The position numbers were made by a program, and so were the translations under genes. Of a DNA stretch of 64,000 bases, positions 35,500 through 44,367 are shown one piece after another. The stretch comes from Dyella flava (GTDB lineage Bacteria > Pseudomonadota > Gammaproteobacteria > Xanthomonadales > Rhodanobacteraceae): the NCBI RefSeq assembly GCF_016904955.1, contig NZ_JADIKE010000018.1, forward strand, positions 1 to 64,000. The letters run 5' to 3'. Positions within the stretch are counted from its first letter, which is position 1. Each line of letters opens with the position of its first letter. The notes under the pieces were generated by a model. That model ran no database searches. It had not been told where the DNA came from and was given only the letters and a program-made list of their open reading frames with translations.

Positions 35500-35964
35500 A
35501 TGGAAATAGTCAATCTGAAAGATCGCCTCGACTATGTGCCGGAACTGGTCAAACTTCACTTCGATGCTTGGGGCTATTTACAGCCGGAAGAGGATCTGGA
35601 CCAGCGCATGGCGCGCATGACCCAGATGTGCCGCGCATCGCACATGCCCAGGATTTTTATCGCCCTCGATGCGGGGACGTTGATCGGCTCCGCCGGGATC
35701 AAGGCCACGGACGCTCTGTTACCTGATCTGGATCTGACACCTTGGTTGATGGGCGTGTACGTAAAGGCGCAATACCGGTCACGCGGGATCGCCGCCATGC
35801 TGGTCAGCCATGTCGAGCAGATTGCCTTGGATATGGACTTTTCAGTGCTGCATCTGTGTACGCATGACCACGAGGCGTACTACCGGAAGCTTGGCTATGA
35901 AATCCTGCACACCAGGGAATCGGCTGGAGAAATGATTTCTATCATGGTTAAGCAGTTGCGTTAG
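35500..35964 (+). CDS. GNAT-family acetyltransferase
   Basis: About 154 residues. The acetyl-CoA loop is MGVYVKAQYRSRGIAAMLVSHVEQIA (RSRGIA for Q/RxxGxG/A), followed by HLCTHDHEAYYRKLGYEILHTRE, the usual C-terminal signature. The start at 35500 is the first in-frame ATG that gives a domain of normal length; GGAG lies 13 nt upstream, so the start is uncertain and the frame is open from 35383. The substrate is unknown. Confidence 0.8.
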   Translation: MEIVNLKDRLDYVPELVKLHFDAWGYLQPEEDLDQRMARMTQMCRASHMPRIFIALDAGTLIGSAGIKATDALLPDLDLTPWLMGVYVKAQYRSRGIAAMLVSHVEQIALDMDFSVLHLCTHDHEAYYRKLGYEILHTRESAGEMISIMVKQLR

Positions 35965-36050
35965 TGTGCGGCAAGCCTGGTTACCAATGCCGTTTGGAAA
36001 TCTCCAAGGCCGCGACTAAACTCCCGGAAACAGCGCACGAGGAGAGGAGT

Positions 36051-36983
36051 GTGTCTTCCACCATTTCGCAGCCAGTTGTGGCGAAATTAACCCGTTCGGC
36101 CATTTTCCTCGTCGTGACCTTGAAGCCGGAGCCGCAGCATCGCCAGACGGTGCGGGCGCTTTGTGGCGATCTGGCGGGTCTGCTTCGCGCGGTGGGTTTT
36201 CACGACATCGAGGGACTTCTGTCATGCGTGATGGGTTTTGGCTCGGAGGCCTGGGATCGGCTGTTCGGTGAGCCGCGGCCGAAGGATCTGCATCCGTTTC
36301 GCGAGATCCAGGGCCAGCATCACGCGGTGTCGACGGCGGGGGATATCCTTTTCCATATTCGCGCCAAGCGCATGGATTTATGTTTTGAACTGGCCACGCA
36401 GATCATGTCGCGGCTCGGCGATGCGGTTGCCACGACGGATGAAGTGCACGGGTTTCACTACTTCGATGACCGCGATCTGATCGGTTTTGTCGATGGTACG
36501 GAAAATCCGGTGGATCAGGCCGCGATCGATGCGGCGATCATTGCCGACGAAGATCCCGGCTTTGCCGGTGGAAGCTATGTGATCGTACAAAAATATCTGC
36601 ATGACTTGCGTGCCTGGAATGCCGTTCCTACCGAGCAACAGGAAAAGATCGTCGGCCGGGCCAAGCTCTCGGATATCGAACTGGACGATGCCGTCAAACC
36701 TGCTTATGCCCACAATGCCCTGACGACCATCGTCGAGGATGGCAAGCAGCTGGAGATCGTGCGCGACAACATGCCGTTCGGCGATGCGGGCAAAGGGGAG
36801 TTTGGTACTTACTTCATCGGCTATGCGCGATCTCCGCACAGAATCGAACAGATGCTGCACAACATGTTCGTTGGCCGGCCGCCGGGTAATTACGACCGTC
36901 TGCTCGATTACAGCAAGGCCGTTACCGGCACTTTGTTTTTTGTACCTTCGGCAACGTTCCTGGAAAATGTCGTGGCGAGTTGA
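36051..36983 (+). CDS. DyP-type (dye-decolourising) heme peroxidase
   Basis: About 310 residues starting at a GTG (36051) directly after GAGGAGAGGA; an ATG at 35964 is in frame but has no site. DyP marks: GFVDGTENP (catalytic Asp in the GxxDG loop), QKYLHDLRAWN, and IVRDNMPFGDAGKGEFGTYFIGYARSPHRIEQML with the distal Arg. No Tat or Sec signal is seen, so it is cytoplasmic or packed in an encapsulin. It resembles the YfeX/DyP-B branch. No encapsulin gene is nearby. Confidence 0.92.
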   Translation: MSSTISQPVVAKLTRSAIFLVVTLKPEPQHRQTVRALCGDLAGLLRAVGFHDIEGLLSCVMGFGSEAWDRLFGEPRPKDLHPFREIQGQHHAVSTAGDILFHIRAKRMDLCFELATQIMSRLGDAVATTDEVHGFHYFDDRDLIGFVDGTENPVDQAAIDAAIIADEDPGFAGGSYVIVQKYLHDLRAWNAVPTEQQEKIVGRAKLSDIELDDAVKPAYAHNALTTIVEDGKQLEIVRDNMPFGDAGKGEFGTYFIGYARSPHRIEQMLHNMFVGRPPGNYDRLLDYSKAVTGTLFFVPSATFLENVVAS

Positions 36984-37107
36984 GGCGCGGCTTTGCCGCG
37001 CGCCGGAAGCTGGCGCGTTACGATAGCCGGCTGCGGTGGTTCGCCCTCGATCCAGGGCGGACTATGTCGTTTCTGGGATTCGTCATCCACACCAGGAGAT
37101 TGTTGTC

Positions 37108-37950
37108 GTGTCGCATTATTCCGGTCCTCTGCTTACGCGCCCAACCGCGGAGATGTTGTTGGCTGCGCGCGATGCTGGTGCAAGCGAGTGGAACGGTTCG
37201 CTCGATTTGGGACGATCAAGTGGCAGTGCGCCGTTGCAGAAAGACGCCTGGCTTTGGCAGGGCCAGCTTTACCCGTATCCGCACAAGCTGAAAGACCGCA
37301 CGATCTATTATTGGGATGGTGACGAGTTTGCGCCGGTGTCGCGTTTTTCCGGCTCGCTGATCAAGCTGGTGCCCACCGAATGGGGCGCGCCCACCTTCGA
37401 AATCGACGGCATCAAAATGTTGCCTACGGCGAAAGATTCCCCGCTCGAGGATGCGCGCCGCAAGGTCGCCCTGGTCGAGCCGCGCGGCAAGGTGTTGCTG
37501 GATACCTGCGGCGGTCTGGGCTATTTCGCCGCTTGTTGTCTGGAGGCTGGCGTGGCGCGCATTCACTCGTTTGAGAAGAACCCCGGCGTGTTGTGGCTGC
37601 GCACCCTCAATCCGTGGTCACCGGATCCGGATGTGCCCAGCAACGGCGGCCGCCTGCAACTCACCCATGCGGATGTGTCGCAGGCGGTCATGCAGATTGC
37701 CGACGCTTCCGTCGATGCGCTGCTGCACGATCCGCCGCGCTTTGGCATCGCGGGCGAGCTTTATTCGCAAGTGTTCTATGATCAACTTGCGCGTGTGCTT
37801 CGCCGCGGTGGACGCCTGTTTCACTACACCGGCAGCCCCAACAAGCTGACCAGCGACCGCGACGTGCCGCGTGAAGTGGCAAAGCGCTTGGAGAAAGCCG
37901 GCTTCAAGGCACAGCCGGCGCTGGATGGTGTGTTGGCGATACGGCGCTAG
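37108..37950 (+). CDS. Class I SAM-dependent methyltransferase
   Basis: About 280 residues from a GTG at 37108, with AGGAGA about 9 nt upstream. The N-terminal 100 residues form a beta-rich domain (WLWQGQLYPYPHKLKDRTIYYWDGDEFAPVSRFSG); the Rossmann fold starts at GKVLLDTCGGLGYFAACCLEAG, with the acidic ribose-binding residue in IHSFEKN and motif IV-like LLHDPPRFG. The DPPRF motif is like DPPY of N-methyltransferases. I cannot name the substrate. Its last codons overlap the convergent 37947 gene by 4 bp. Confidence 0.8.
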   Translation: MSHYSGPLLTRPTAEMLLAARDAGASEWNGSLDLGRSSGSAPLQKDAWLWQGQLYPYPHKLKDRTIYYWDGDEFAPVSRFSGSLIKLVPTEWGAPTFEIDGIKMLPTAKDSPLEDARRKVALVEPRGKVLLDTCGGLGYFAACCLEAGVARIHSFEKNPGVLWLRTLNPWSPDPDVPSNGGRLQLTHADVSQAVMQIADASVDALLHDPPRFGIAGELYSQVFYDQLARVLRRGGRLFHYTGSPNKLTSDRDVPREVAKRLEKAGFKAQPALDGVLAIRR

Positions 37951-38237
37951 TCCTTGCGCACCTTTCCCTCGGCGCTTCGATCTGGAGTCTTCTTCGCCAG
38001 GGTATCTCCTATCCGGCTCACGGCACCCTCCACGCGTTGGGCCAGATAATCAAAACAATAGGCGAGCCGGTTGCGGCCGATGATGACATCCGGATTGCCT
38101 TTGCTTCGCCGGGCGGCGACGGAGGCGAATAGACGAAGTTCGTCGCGCACGAGGCACAGGGTTTCGTAGGCGTCTTCTGACAGCGTATAGCGCTCGCGAG
38201 GAAGTTTGCCAACGGGTGTCTTGGATCGCTTGTCCAT
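37947..38237 (-). CDS. Hypothetical protein, 96 aa
   Basis: Start ATG at 38237 with AAGGAG 8 nt upstream. Charged, soluble and helical: YTLSEDAYETLCLVRDELRLFASVAARRSK, then PDVIIGRNRLAYCFDYLAQRVEGAVSRIG. It is divergent from the XRE regulator gene, with 186 bp between, so the two may be a regulated pair. It resembles small XRE-associated proteins of Xanthomonadales that I know only as hypothetical. Confidence 0.6.
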   Translation of the reverse strand: MDKRSKTPVGKLPRERYTLSEDAYETLCLVRDELRLFASVAARRSKGNPDVIIGRNRLAYCFDYLAQRVEGAVSRIGDTLAKKTPDRSAEGKVRKD

Positions 38238-38423
38238 GATCATATCTCCTTGATGTAAAGGGTGTTTTTGACCGCTTTCGGGGTTGCCGGCGCGGGCTTG
38301 TCGTGCCGGTCGCCTGCCAACAGTTTGTTGTTTTTCCTTTAGTCGTAAAATAGGTAAAAAGCTGATTTTCGCGTAACCGTTGGACGAGTAATAACGTCGT
38401 CGCCGGCCTAACAAGGGACGGTT

Positions 38424-38774
38424 ATGAAGCGGAAGGGTATCCATTCAGCAGAGCACAGGGAGCTGGTGAACCTGCTTTTTGATATGCGTCGCGCGGCTGA
38501 CATGACGCAAGCGGAGGTTGCTGACGCGTTGGGCCGGCCACAGACCTATGTGTCGGCGGTGGAAGTGGGGCGCCGGGGTGTGGACGTGGTGCAGGTCCGC
38601 GAGTTTTGCGCCGTTTATGACGTGGCCTTTTCCGATTTTGCCGTGAACTACGAGAAACGCCTGAAGTCGTCGGCCAGCAAGGAACGGCCGCCAAGGCTTT
38701 CCACGCGCAAGCGGGGCGCGAGCAAGAAGACCGCCAAGCTGAAAACGGGCAAGGGCGCGTCGAAAGCGAAATAA
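38424..38774 (+). CDS. XRE-family helix-turn-helix regulator
   Basis: 116 residues. The HTH is LLFDMRRAADMTQAEVADALGRPQTYVSAVEVGRRGVDVVQVREFCAVYDV (about 16-66), a typical Cro/C1 domain. The last 35 residues are a Lys/Arg/Ser-rich tail (KRGASKKTAKLKTGKGASKAK), unusual for this family and likely to add unspecific DNA binding. It has a single small domain and probably regulates itself and the divergent 38237 gene. Confidence 0.85.
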   Translation: MKRKGIHSAEHRELVNLLFDMRRAADMTQAEVADALGRPQTYVSAVEVGRRGVDVVQVREFCAVYDVAFSDFAVNYEKRLKSSASKERPPRLSTRKRGASKKTAKLKTGKGASKAK

Positions 38775-38984
38775 GTGCGAAATTATTTTCGATCGCCGCG
38801 CGATTGAGCCTTTCATCCGATTGCCCGGCAATTCAGGCGATCAGGCAATTTTCCCGCAGCATTGGGCATCGTCCTGCCATCTTCACGGGCCGACAATCCA
38901 ACGGCGCTATGCTTGCTCCTGTTTCAGGGATCGATGACGGGGAAACGGCATCTCATCTTTCGTCGCGGTAATCAGAGAAGGGTC

Positions 38985-40667
38985 ATGGCTAAGCATTCTG
39001 TCGTGCTGTTTTTGTCGTCCCGTCCACTCGGTCTGGTGCTCTTGAGTGGTTTTCTCGGTTGGCTGGCGAGTCCTGTGTGTGGCGCAGCCGATACCACCGC
39101 ATTTCATGACGTACCGAGTGCGGCAGCTGCCGTTGCGAATCCTTATGGCGGCCAGCCCGCAGCGATCAGCGCAGGCGGGCAGCTCTACGCAAAGAATTGC
39201 GCCAGCTGCCACGGCGGCACCGGCCAGGGCACGGGCAATATTCCCGCCTTGGCACATGGCGCCACCCAGCAAGCGAGTGACGGCGCGTTGTTCTGGTTTA
39301 TCACCAAGGGGGCAGTCAACAACGGCATGCCGTCGTGGGCCGCGTTGCCGGAACAACAACGCTGGCAGATCGTCGCTTATCTGAAGGCCTTGCCGACCGT
39401 AAAGGCGGCGCCCACGTTGCAAAACACCAGCGCTGGATCGGCGATCACAACACCGCCACCGCAGCCGCCGTTTACCGATTTCCGCTACGAATCACCCGGC
39501 AATGTGCGCAAGATTACGCTGAGTGATCTGCCGGCGCCGTACGCGACCCAGTCTGCCGGTAATGCGCCGACCATGGCGCCACGTCCGGCCGGCGTGTTGC
39601 CGCTGGCGCCGAAGGGTTTCAAGGTCAACTTGTATGCCCATGGGCTGGATACACCGCGGGTCATTCGTGTGGCACCGAATGGCGATATTTTTCTGGCCGA
39701 AAGCGGCAATGGGCAGATTCGCATCTTTCGCGGCATGACGGCCGATGGCAAGCCACAACAAACCACCGTGTTTGCCACCGGCCTGAACCGGCCTTACGGC
39801 ATCGCGTTTTATCCGCTCGGGCCGAATCCACAATGGGTGTACGTGGGCGATACCGATGCCGTTGTCCGCTTCCCGTACCGTAACGGCGACCTGCATGCGC
39901 GTGGCGAAGCCCAGCACATCGTGGATTTGCCGCACGGCGAAGGGCACTGGACGCGTGACGTGGCTTTCTCGCGCGACAACAAGACCATGTATGTCGCGGT
40001 AGGCTCCGGCTCCAATGTGGACGATCCGGACACCACGCCAGCCGAAAAGGATCGCGCGGATATCCTGGCTTTCGATCCGGATGGATCGCACATGCGCATC
40101 TACGCCTGGGGCATCCGCAATCCCTCCGGCATTGCCATCGATCCCGGCAATGGGCAGCTCTGGACCACGGTGAATGAGCGCGATGGCCTGGGCGATAACC
40201 TGGTCCCCGATTACATCACCTCGGTACGCGAGGGTGGTTTCTATGGCTGGCCGTGGTGGTATATGGGCTCGCACCAGGATCCCCGTCATGCGGGCAAGCA
40301 TCCGGAGTTGAAGGACAAGGTGATTACGCCCGATGTGATCTTGCAGCCACATAATGCGTCGTTGCAGATCACGTTCTACGAAGCCAATAACTTCCCCGCT
40401 GAATACAAGGGCGATCTGTTCGCGGCCGAGCACGGCTCGTGGAATCGGTCCACGCGTGTGGGGTATGAAGTGATCCGTATTCCGCGGCATCACACCAGCA
40501 AGGCGACCGGTGAATACGAGGATTTCCTGACCGGTTTCGTATTGCCGGATGGACGCGTGTGGGGACGGCCGGTCAGCGTTACGGCAGCGCCGGATGGTTC
40601 ACTGTTGGTGACAGACGATGGGTCCAATTCGATCTGGCGCGTTGATTACGTTGGAGCGAAACAGTAA
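38985..40667 (+). CDS. Cytochrome c / PQQ-type sugar (sorbosone) dehydrogenase fusion
   Basis: About 560 residues with a signal peptide. A cytochrome c domain comes first (heme motif CASCH at 72-76, axial Met in GMPSW near 115), and a six-bladed beta-propeller of the L-sorbosone/glucose dehydrogenase type follows (LAPKGFKVNLYAHGLDTPRVIRVAPNGDIFLAESGNGQIRIF; DVAFSRDNKTMYVAVGSGSNVDD; YAWGIRNPSGIAIDPGNGQLW). It should oxidise a sugar aldehyde in the periplasm and pass electrons through its own heme to the respiratory chain. The ATG 38985 follows AGAAGGG; the earlier in-frame ATG 38862 would break the signal peptide. Confidence 0.88.
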   Translation: MAKHSVVLFLSSRPLGLVLLSGFLGWLASPVCGAADTTAFHDVPSAAAAVANPYGGQPAAISAGGQLYAKNCASCHGGTGQGTGNIPALAHGATQQASDGALFWFITKGAVNNGMPSWAALPEQQRWQIVAYLKALPTVKAAPTLQNTSAGSAITTPPPQPPFTDFRYESPGNVRKITLSDLPAPYATQSAGNAPTMAPRPAGVLPLAPKGFKVNLYAHGLDTPRVIRVAPNGDIFLAESGNGQIRIFRGMTADGKPQQTTVFATGLNRPYGIAFYPLGPNPQWVYVGDTDAVVRFPYRNGDLHARGEAQHIVDLPHGEGHWTRDVAFSRDNKTMYVAVGSGSNVDDPDTTPAEKDRADILAFDPDGSHMRIYAWGIRNPSGIAIDPGNGQLWTTVNERDGLGDNLVPDYITSVREGGFYGWPWWYMGSHQDPRHAGKHPELKDKVITPDVILQPHNASLQITFYEANNFPAEYKGDLFAAEHGSWNRSTRVGYEVIRIPRHHTSKATGEYEDFLTGFVLPDGRVWGRPVSVTAAPDGSLLVTDDGSNSIWRVDYVGAKQ

Positions 40668-40694
40668 GGGGTCGAGTTAGTGCCTGCAACGCGT

Positions 40695-40723
40695 GCTCGC
40701 TCTTCCCAAAGGGAAGAGCGAGC
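40695..40723. terminator. Hairpin between convergent genes
   Basis: GCTCGCTCTTCCC (40695-40707) and GGGAAGAGCGAGC (40711-40723) form a perfect 13-bp stem with an AAA loop, between the dehydrogenase (ends 40667) and the FUSC-type gene (ends 40738). The following GCCGGGGCTGAGG relates it to the CCTCTCCCC repeat family. There is no T run. Confidence 0.65.
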
Positions 40724-40737
40724 CGGGGCTGAGGCAT

Positions 40738-41937
40738 CTAAGCATCGCTCGATCTATCGATCATCCACAGCCTGATCCGATGCGTCACAAACATCACCAG
40801 CGTAAGCGCCGATAGGCCGATAAGAATCCCCAGCAAGCGCACGGCTGGCGGCGATGCATCGGTGGACCAACGCTGGTCCTGCACGAAAGTCATGATGAAG
40901 CCGATGCCGAACTGGGTGCCCAGATAACTGGTGGCGGATGAACCCGCTTGCACATGCGCGGCCAGCCACACGCCCGCAGCCAAGGTAAGCATGCACAGCC
41001 ACGGCATATTGCCGATGATCGGCAGCAGCATCAGTGCGAACAAAGCAGCAGTCATGCAGCCCAGCGCACGATTGGCCATGCGCAGGCTGACCAGATCGTC
41101 CTCACCCTTTTTGCGCAGCAGCGCCGGAAGCGGAACCAGCAGCACTGCCGTAACCGAGATCAGTGTCTGCGGAAAGGAAGGCAGATCGCGGTGGTAGGCA
41201 AACAAGCCCAGCACGCCGATGGTGATCGCGCCTTGCAAGGCCTGCAGGGCGCGGAGCCTGCGCATCTTCCAGTCGTGCCGGTCGAGTGCGGTGGCGGTCT
41301 GGGCGGGTGGCGTAAGCACAAGGGATGCGGCGCTTGATTCGTCTTCGTCATCGTGTGCTTGCAAATGGCGCCACGCACGGTGGGCGAAGTGCGTCGTGGT
41401 GAGAATCAGCATCGATGCGCTGATGCCGGTGGCGACATCACACACCCGGAGCAAGGCCAGTTCATAGATTTTCAATCCGGTCAGCTGATGCGCTTCGCTC
41501 AGCACCAGCAGCGCTGTCACCGTGCCGAGAATCCACGCGTAGCTGCGTGGCGAACCGATCGCGCGATACAGGCCCAATCCTGCAAACAGCGCCAGCAACA
41601 GCGCAAACAACAGCTGGGATTGTGGCAGCAGGCTTATCGATAGCGCACTCAAGCCGGCGCCGGCCAACGTTCCGGCGATACGGTCAATGGCACGCCACCA
41701 GGAAACATGCAGGCTGCCGCGAACCACCACATAAGCGCTGATCGCGACCCACCAGCGGTCCTTCAGGTTGAACAGGTCGGCCAGCCACACCGCCAGTACT
41801 ACCGCGCAGACGGTCTGGGCACAGAGCAGTGCGCGTGGCCCCGTCGGCCGCAACTGCGACAGTTCATCGCCCAGGCCGCTGGCGCTCTGGCGAAAGAAGC
41901 GGGTTATGCGTGCACTTACCGCCGCGTTGGATGTCAT
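40738..41937 (-). CDS. FUSC-family (aromatic acid exporter-like) membrane protein
   Basis: About 399 residues from the ATG at 41937. TM-rich FUSC layout: ALLCAQTVCAVVLAVWLADLFNLKDRWWVAISAYVVVRGSLHVSWWRAIDRIAGTLAGAGLSAL, then more helices, a short cytoplasmic part (170-210) and a second helical bundle. The open frame extends to 42198, but that part is only the translation of the adjacent inverted-repeat element. The element ends 7 bp before the start codon, and its terminal CCTTAGG supplies the only purine-rich stretch (AGG) near the start, so the original upstream region has been displaced. Confidence 0.82.
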   Translation of the reverse strand: MTSNAAVSARITRFFRQSASGLGDELSQLRPTGPRALLCAQTVCAVVLAVWLADLFNLKDRWWVAISAYVVVRGSLHVSWWRAIDRIAGTLAGAGLSALSISLLPQSQLLFALLLALFAGLGLYRAIGSPRSYAWILGTVTALLVLSEAHQLTGLKIYELALLRVCDVATGISASMLILTTTHFAHRAWRHLQAHDDEDESSAASLVLTPPAQTATALDRHDWKMRRLRALQALQGAITIGVLGLFAYHRDLPSFPQTLISVTAVLLVPLPALLRKKGEDDLVSLRMANRALGCMTAALFALMLLPIIGNMPWLCMLTLAAGVWLAAHVQAGSSATSYLGTQFGIGFIMTFVQDQRWSTDASPPAVRLLGILIGLSALTLVMFVTHRIRLWMIDRSSDA

Positions 41938-41944
41938 GGCCGGG

Positions 41945-42289
41945 CCTAAGGATGCTCTGATCAATTCTGCGTAGGCGTCACCGGCTCTGTCCGTTCGCAG
42001 GCCGCAGGACCGTCGGCGAGGGCAGACCGGCTGTCTGTCGAGACGACGGGCCGTACGCGGAGAGAGTACATGGATGTACTCGGCTTTGAGGAGCGAGGAA
42101 GGCATGTGGGCGGACAGAGCCGGCCCCAACGTATTGAATTTAAATAATGACGGGGTGATGTCCAGAAGGCTCGCAGGCTGTGCCGCGCGTCTTGGCAAGA
42201 CAGCCAGTCTTCCCGGCGCCGCGCAACACAGCCTGCGAGCCTTCTGGACATCATGCCGCCTGCGCAGAATTGATCAGAGCATCCTTAGG
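41945..42289. mobile_element. MITE-like element with three nested stems (element 1)
   Basis: The outer inverted repeats are 41945-41971 and 42263-42289 (CCTAAGGATGCTCTGATCAA start), perfect over 27 bp and extending imperfectly to about 36. Stem A is CCGGCTCTGTCCG (41981-41993) with CGGACAGAGCCGG (42111-42123). It encloses smaller stems CCGTCG/CGACGG and the hairpin GAGTACAT-GG-ATGTACTC (42064-42081). Stem B is a perfect 27 bp (42156-42182 with 42227-42253). No transposase is encoded. The order outer stem, A with GTAC hairpin, B, outer stem equals that of the element at 25125 read in reverse. Confidence 0.85.
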
Positions 42290-42321
42290 GGTTTGCTGAT
42301 GATAGGCCGAAGCGGGCCGGC

Positions 42322-42786
42322 TCAGGATGCGCGCAGATCCAGTGACATGAATACGCTGTTCGAGTCGGCCGCATAGTCGCCAAATGGCGGGCAGGCGATA
42401 AAGCCGTGGCGTTGGTAGAACGCACGGGCCGGTATGAAGTAATCCCAGGCACCGGTTTCGAGATTGAGCCTGGAAAATCCGCGCGCGCGGGCCACGTCGA
42501 TGATATGGCGCAACATCGCGCTACCGGCGCCAAGACGGCGTGCGAACTGCGCCGTATGCATCGATTTCACTTCGCCGTCTTCTGCGCTGAGTTGCCGCAG
42601 GGCGCCGACCGCCAGCAACTGCTCTTCCTGCCATGCTGCCCAGAAGCTGATATCCGGGGTTTGCAGGCCGGAGATATCCAGGGCGTGCGCACTTCCGCGT
42701 GCGGTTTGTGCGCGGGCGCTGGTCGCGTGGATATTCAGCAGCTCGATGACGCGTGGATCATGCAGGTCACCGGGGATAATGCGCAT
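42322..42786 (-). CDS. GNAT-family acetyltransferase
   Basis: 154 residues. AVGALRQLSAEDGEVKSMHTAQFARRLGAGSAMLRHIIDVARARGFSRLNLETG carries the acetyl-CoA site (ARRLGAGSA), and RAFYQRHGFIACPPFGDYAADSNSVFMSLDL is the usual end. This pattern (E-V-K-S-M-H then FxxCPPFGDY-x-D-xNSVFM) matches the YhbS/ElaA-like group that acetylates small molecules. It lies upstream of the MITE-like element on the strand of the FUSC gene; the two may once have been adjacent. Confidence 0.88.
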   Translation of the reverse strand: MRIIPGDLHDPRVIELLNIHATSARAQTARGSAHALDISGLQTPDISFWAAWQEEQLLAVGALRQLSAEDGEVKSMHTAQFARRLGAGSAMLRHIIDVARARGFSRLNLETGAWDYFIPARAFYQRHGFIACPPFGDYAADSNSVFMSLDLRAS

Positions 42787-43153
42787 GGGGGCTCCATAGC
42801 ACCAGGTTGCTCAGGAATAACGCGCTGGGGCCTTTCAGCGCCTGGCGGCGGTCCTTCCGGGGATAGGCGGGATACATCATGCAAAGGTATCCGGGGCAGG
42901 GTGAAATGCCTGGATAGCGTAGCGTGGATGGAAGCCAACGTCAGGCGTCACGCCAACGCCGGGCTGCTGCGCTGGATCGGCATGCAGCACGCACCATTTT
43001 GCGAAAGAGATGGTCATTGCGCAGAACTTGCGATGTTGATTTCATCGCTTGCGGAAGTGCGATAGCAGCTTTGTCTGCCTAGTACTTTCGGCCCTGCCGG
43101 AGCGGGTATCGGCTTGTTAGCGTGTACGTGCCGCGAGGCGAAGGAGTCATGTC
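42787..43153. other. Intergenic region with a doubtful short frame
   Basis: A frame from 42928 to 43065 (45 codons, EANVRRHANAGLLRWIGMQH...) reads fairly naturally, but it has no ribosome binding site and no known family, so I do not call it. Nothing else is seen apart from the upstream region of the secreted protein at 43154. Confidence 0.4.
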
Positions 43154-43717
43154 ATGCGCCGTTACCACTGCTGCCTGATGGTTGCCGTCGTCGTGCTCGG
43201 CTGGAGTTCGCGCGGCTCAGCCGCCGAAGTATTCGGCATTACCTTGCATCAGCCTTTGAATATGCCCGAGTGCCTTAAACGGCAGGATGCTTATCTTTCC
43301 GATGACCACGAGCAATGCTTCAAGTGGCCGGAAGGCGTAACACCTTCCGGCGCCTTGCCGGCGCATGGAGAGGTCATCGTCAATGTGCCGCTGGAAGATC
43401 GCCCCAGCTACATGAGCGGCACGGATGTGGTGGTGGGCTTGAAGGACGGCGTGGTGGTGAGCGTGTCGGCCAAGACACATGGCACGGCTGGCGGCGGAGA
43501 TGACACCCATTGGTTGAAAGAAGCATTCGGAAAGCCGCAGCAGCCACCGGTGCAAATCAACACGCAACCTAATGGGTTCTACTCGCTGACGGCGAACTGG
43601 TTGTTACCCGATGGCACCACGGTTTACTACAACAGTGCCGAATGGGGCACCTATTACGGATTGGTGCGGGTGCAATCGCCTGATGCCAGCCCGCATCAGT
43701 TGGGTATCTGGGATTGA
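43154..43717 (+). CDS. Secreted hypothetical protein, 187 aa
   Basis: AAGGAG lies 7 nt before the ATG. A signal peptide (CCLMVAVVVLGWSSRGSAA) precedes a mature domain beginning VFGITLHQPLNMPECLK, a pattern seen in small periplasmic proteins of unknown function. Two Cys residues (CLKRQDAYLSDDHEQC) probably form a disulfide. Stretches such as VVGLKDGVVVSVSAKTHG and WLLPDGTTVYYNSAEWGTYYGLVRV suggest an all-beta fold. The role is unknown. Confidence 0.7.
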   Translation: MRRYHCCLMVAVVVLGWSSRGSAAEVFGITLHQPLNMPECLKRQDAYLSDDHEQCFKWPEGVTPSGALPAHGEVIVNVPLEDRPSYMSGTDVVVGLKDGVVVSVSAKTHGTAGGGDDTHWLKEAFGKPQQPPVQINTQPNGFYSLTANWLLPDGTTVYYNSAEWGTYYGLVRVQSPDASPHQLGIWD

Positions 43718-44037
43718 TGCGGCAGGTGTTGATGTGAGTGGAGTGTGAAGCATCCGGACGGCGGTTTGCCTTCGGTGCCGGGGCTGGGCGCTGTCGGCAG
43801 GTAAATGTATCCGTGGTCGCGCCCTGTTGTCTCATTCGGTAGCAGCCATTTGGCTATCCACCTTTGCCGGGGCAACGGGTTTGCGCCATTCAGCCGATGC
43901 CGTTCCATCAAACCGGCAGCTTTTAACTACTCTACAGTCGCTTTCGTTACGGTCGGCTAACAACCCGGAGCGCACATTAATTGTCCAGGCAGCAAAAAGG
44001 CAGCTGCCCCCAACCTGCGATGCGGTCGAGGCCATCC
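43718..44037. other. Intergenic region, nothing recognised
   Basis: Frames on both strands here have random composition (many His, Pro and Arg residues) and no ribosome binding sites. I see no repeat of the families found elsewhere in the window. Confidence 0.4.
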
Positions 44038-44277
44038 ATGAATATTCAAGCCACACCACATGCTCGCTCACCATGGCATCTGAGCACCTGGTCCGACTAT
44101 TTGATGCGCGTCATGCGCCCAGGTCGCCAACAGGTGCCGGTGCACATGACCCGGCGGCAGGAGCTGCTGGCAGCGCAGGACAAGAAGCGGCAGGAACAGC
44201 GGGCTCATGTGCTGGAGTTACTGCGTGAAGTGAAGGAAAAGAATCACCACGCCGCGATGCATCCGAAGGGGCCGTAA
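44038..44277 (+). CDS. Small basic hypothetical protein, 79 aa
   Basis: The frame from 44038 encodes HARSPWHLSTWSDYLMRVMRPGRQQVPVHMTRRQELLAAQDKKRQEQRAHVLELLREVKEKNHH, with a long basic amphipathic helix. No strong ribosome binding site is visible and no family is recognised. Composition is protein-like, so it is called with low confidence. The frame is open further upstream to 43981. Confidence 0.4.
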   Translation: MNIQATPHARSPWHLSTWSDYLMRVMRPGRQQVPVHMTRRQELLAAQDKKRQEQRAHVLELLREVKEKNHHAAMHPKGP

Positions 44278-44367
44278 AAGCATCGGCCATTACTTGCGAA
44301 AACAGCGCCCGCAAGCAGTAAAGGAGTTATCGATGAACGGCCCCGTGTCCAAGGGCTGGCGCTTCTC

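Noticed and set aside
41938..42198. N-terminal extension of the FUSC frame
   Set aside because: It is only the translation of the inverted-repeat element; the hydrophobic domain and a normal start follow at 41937.
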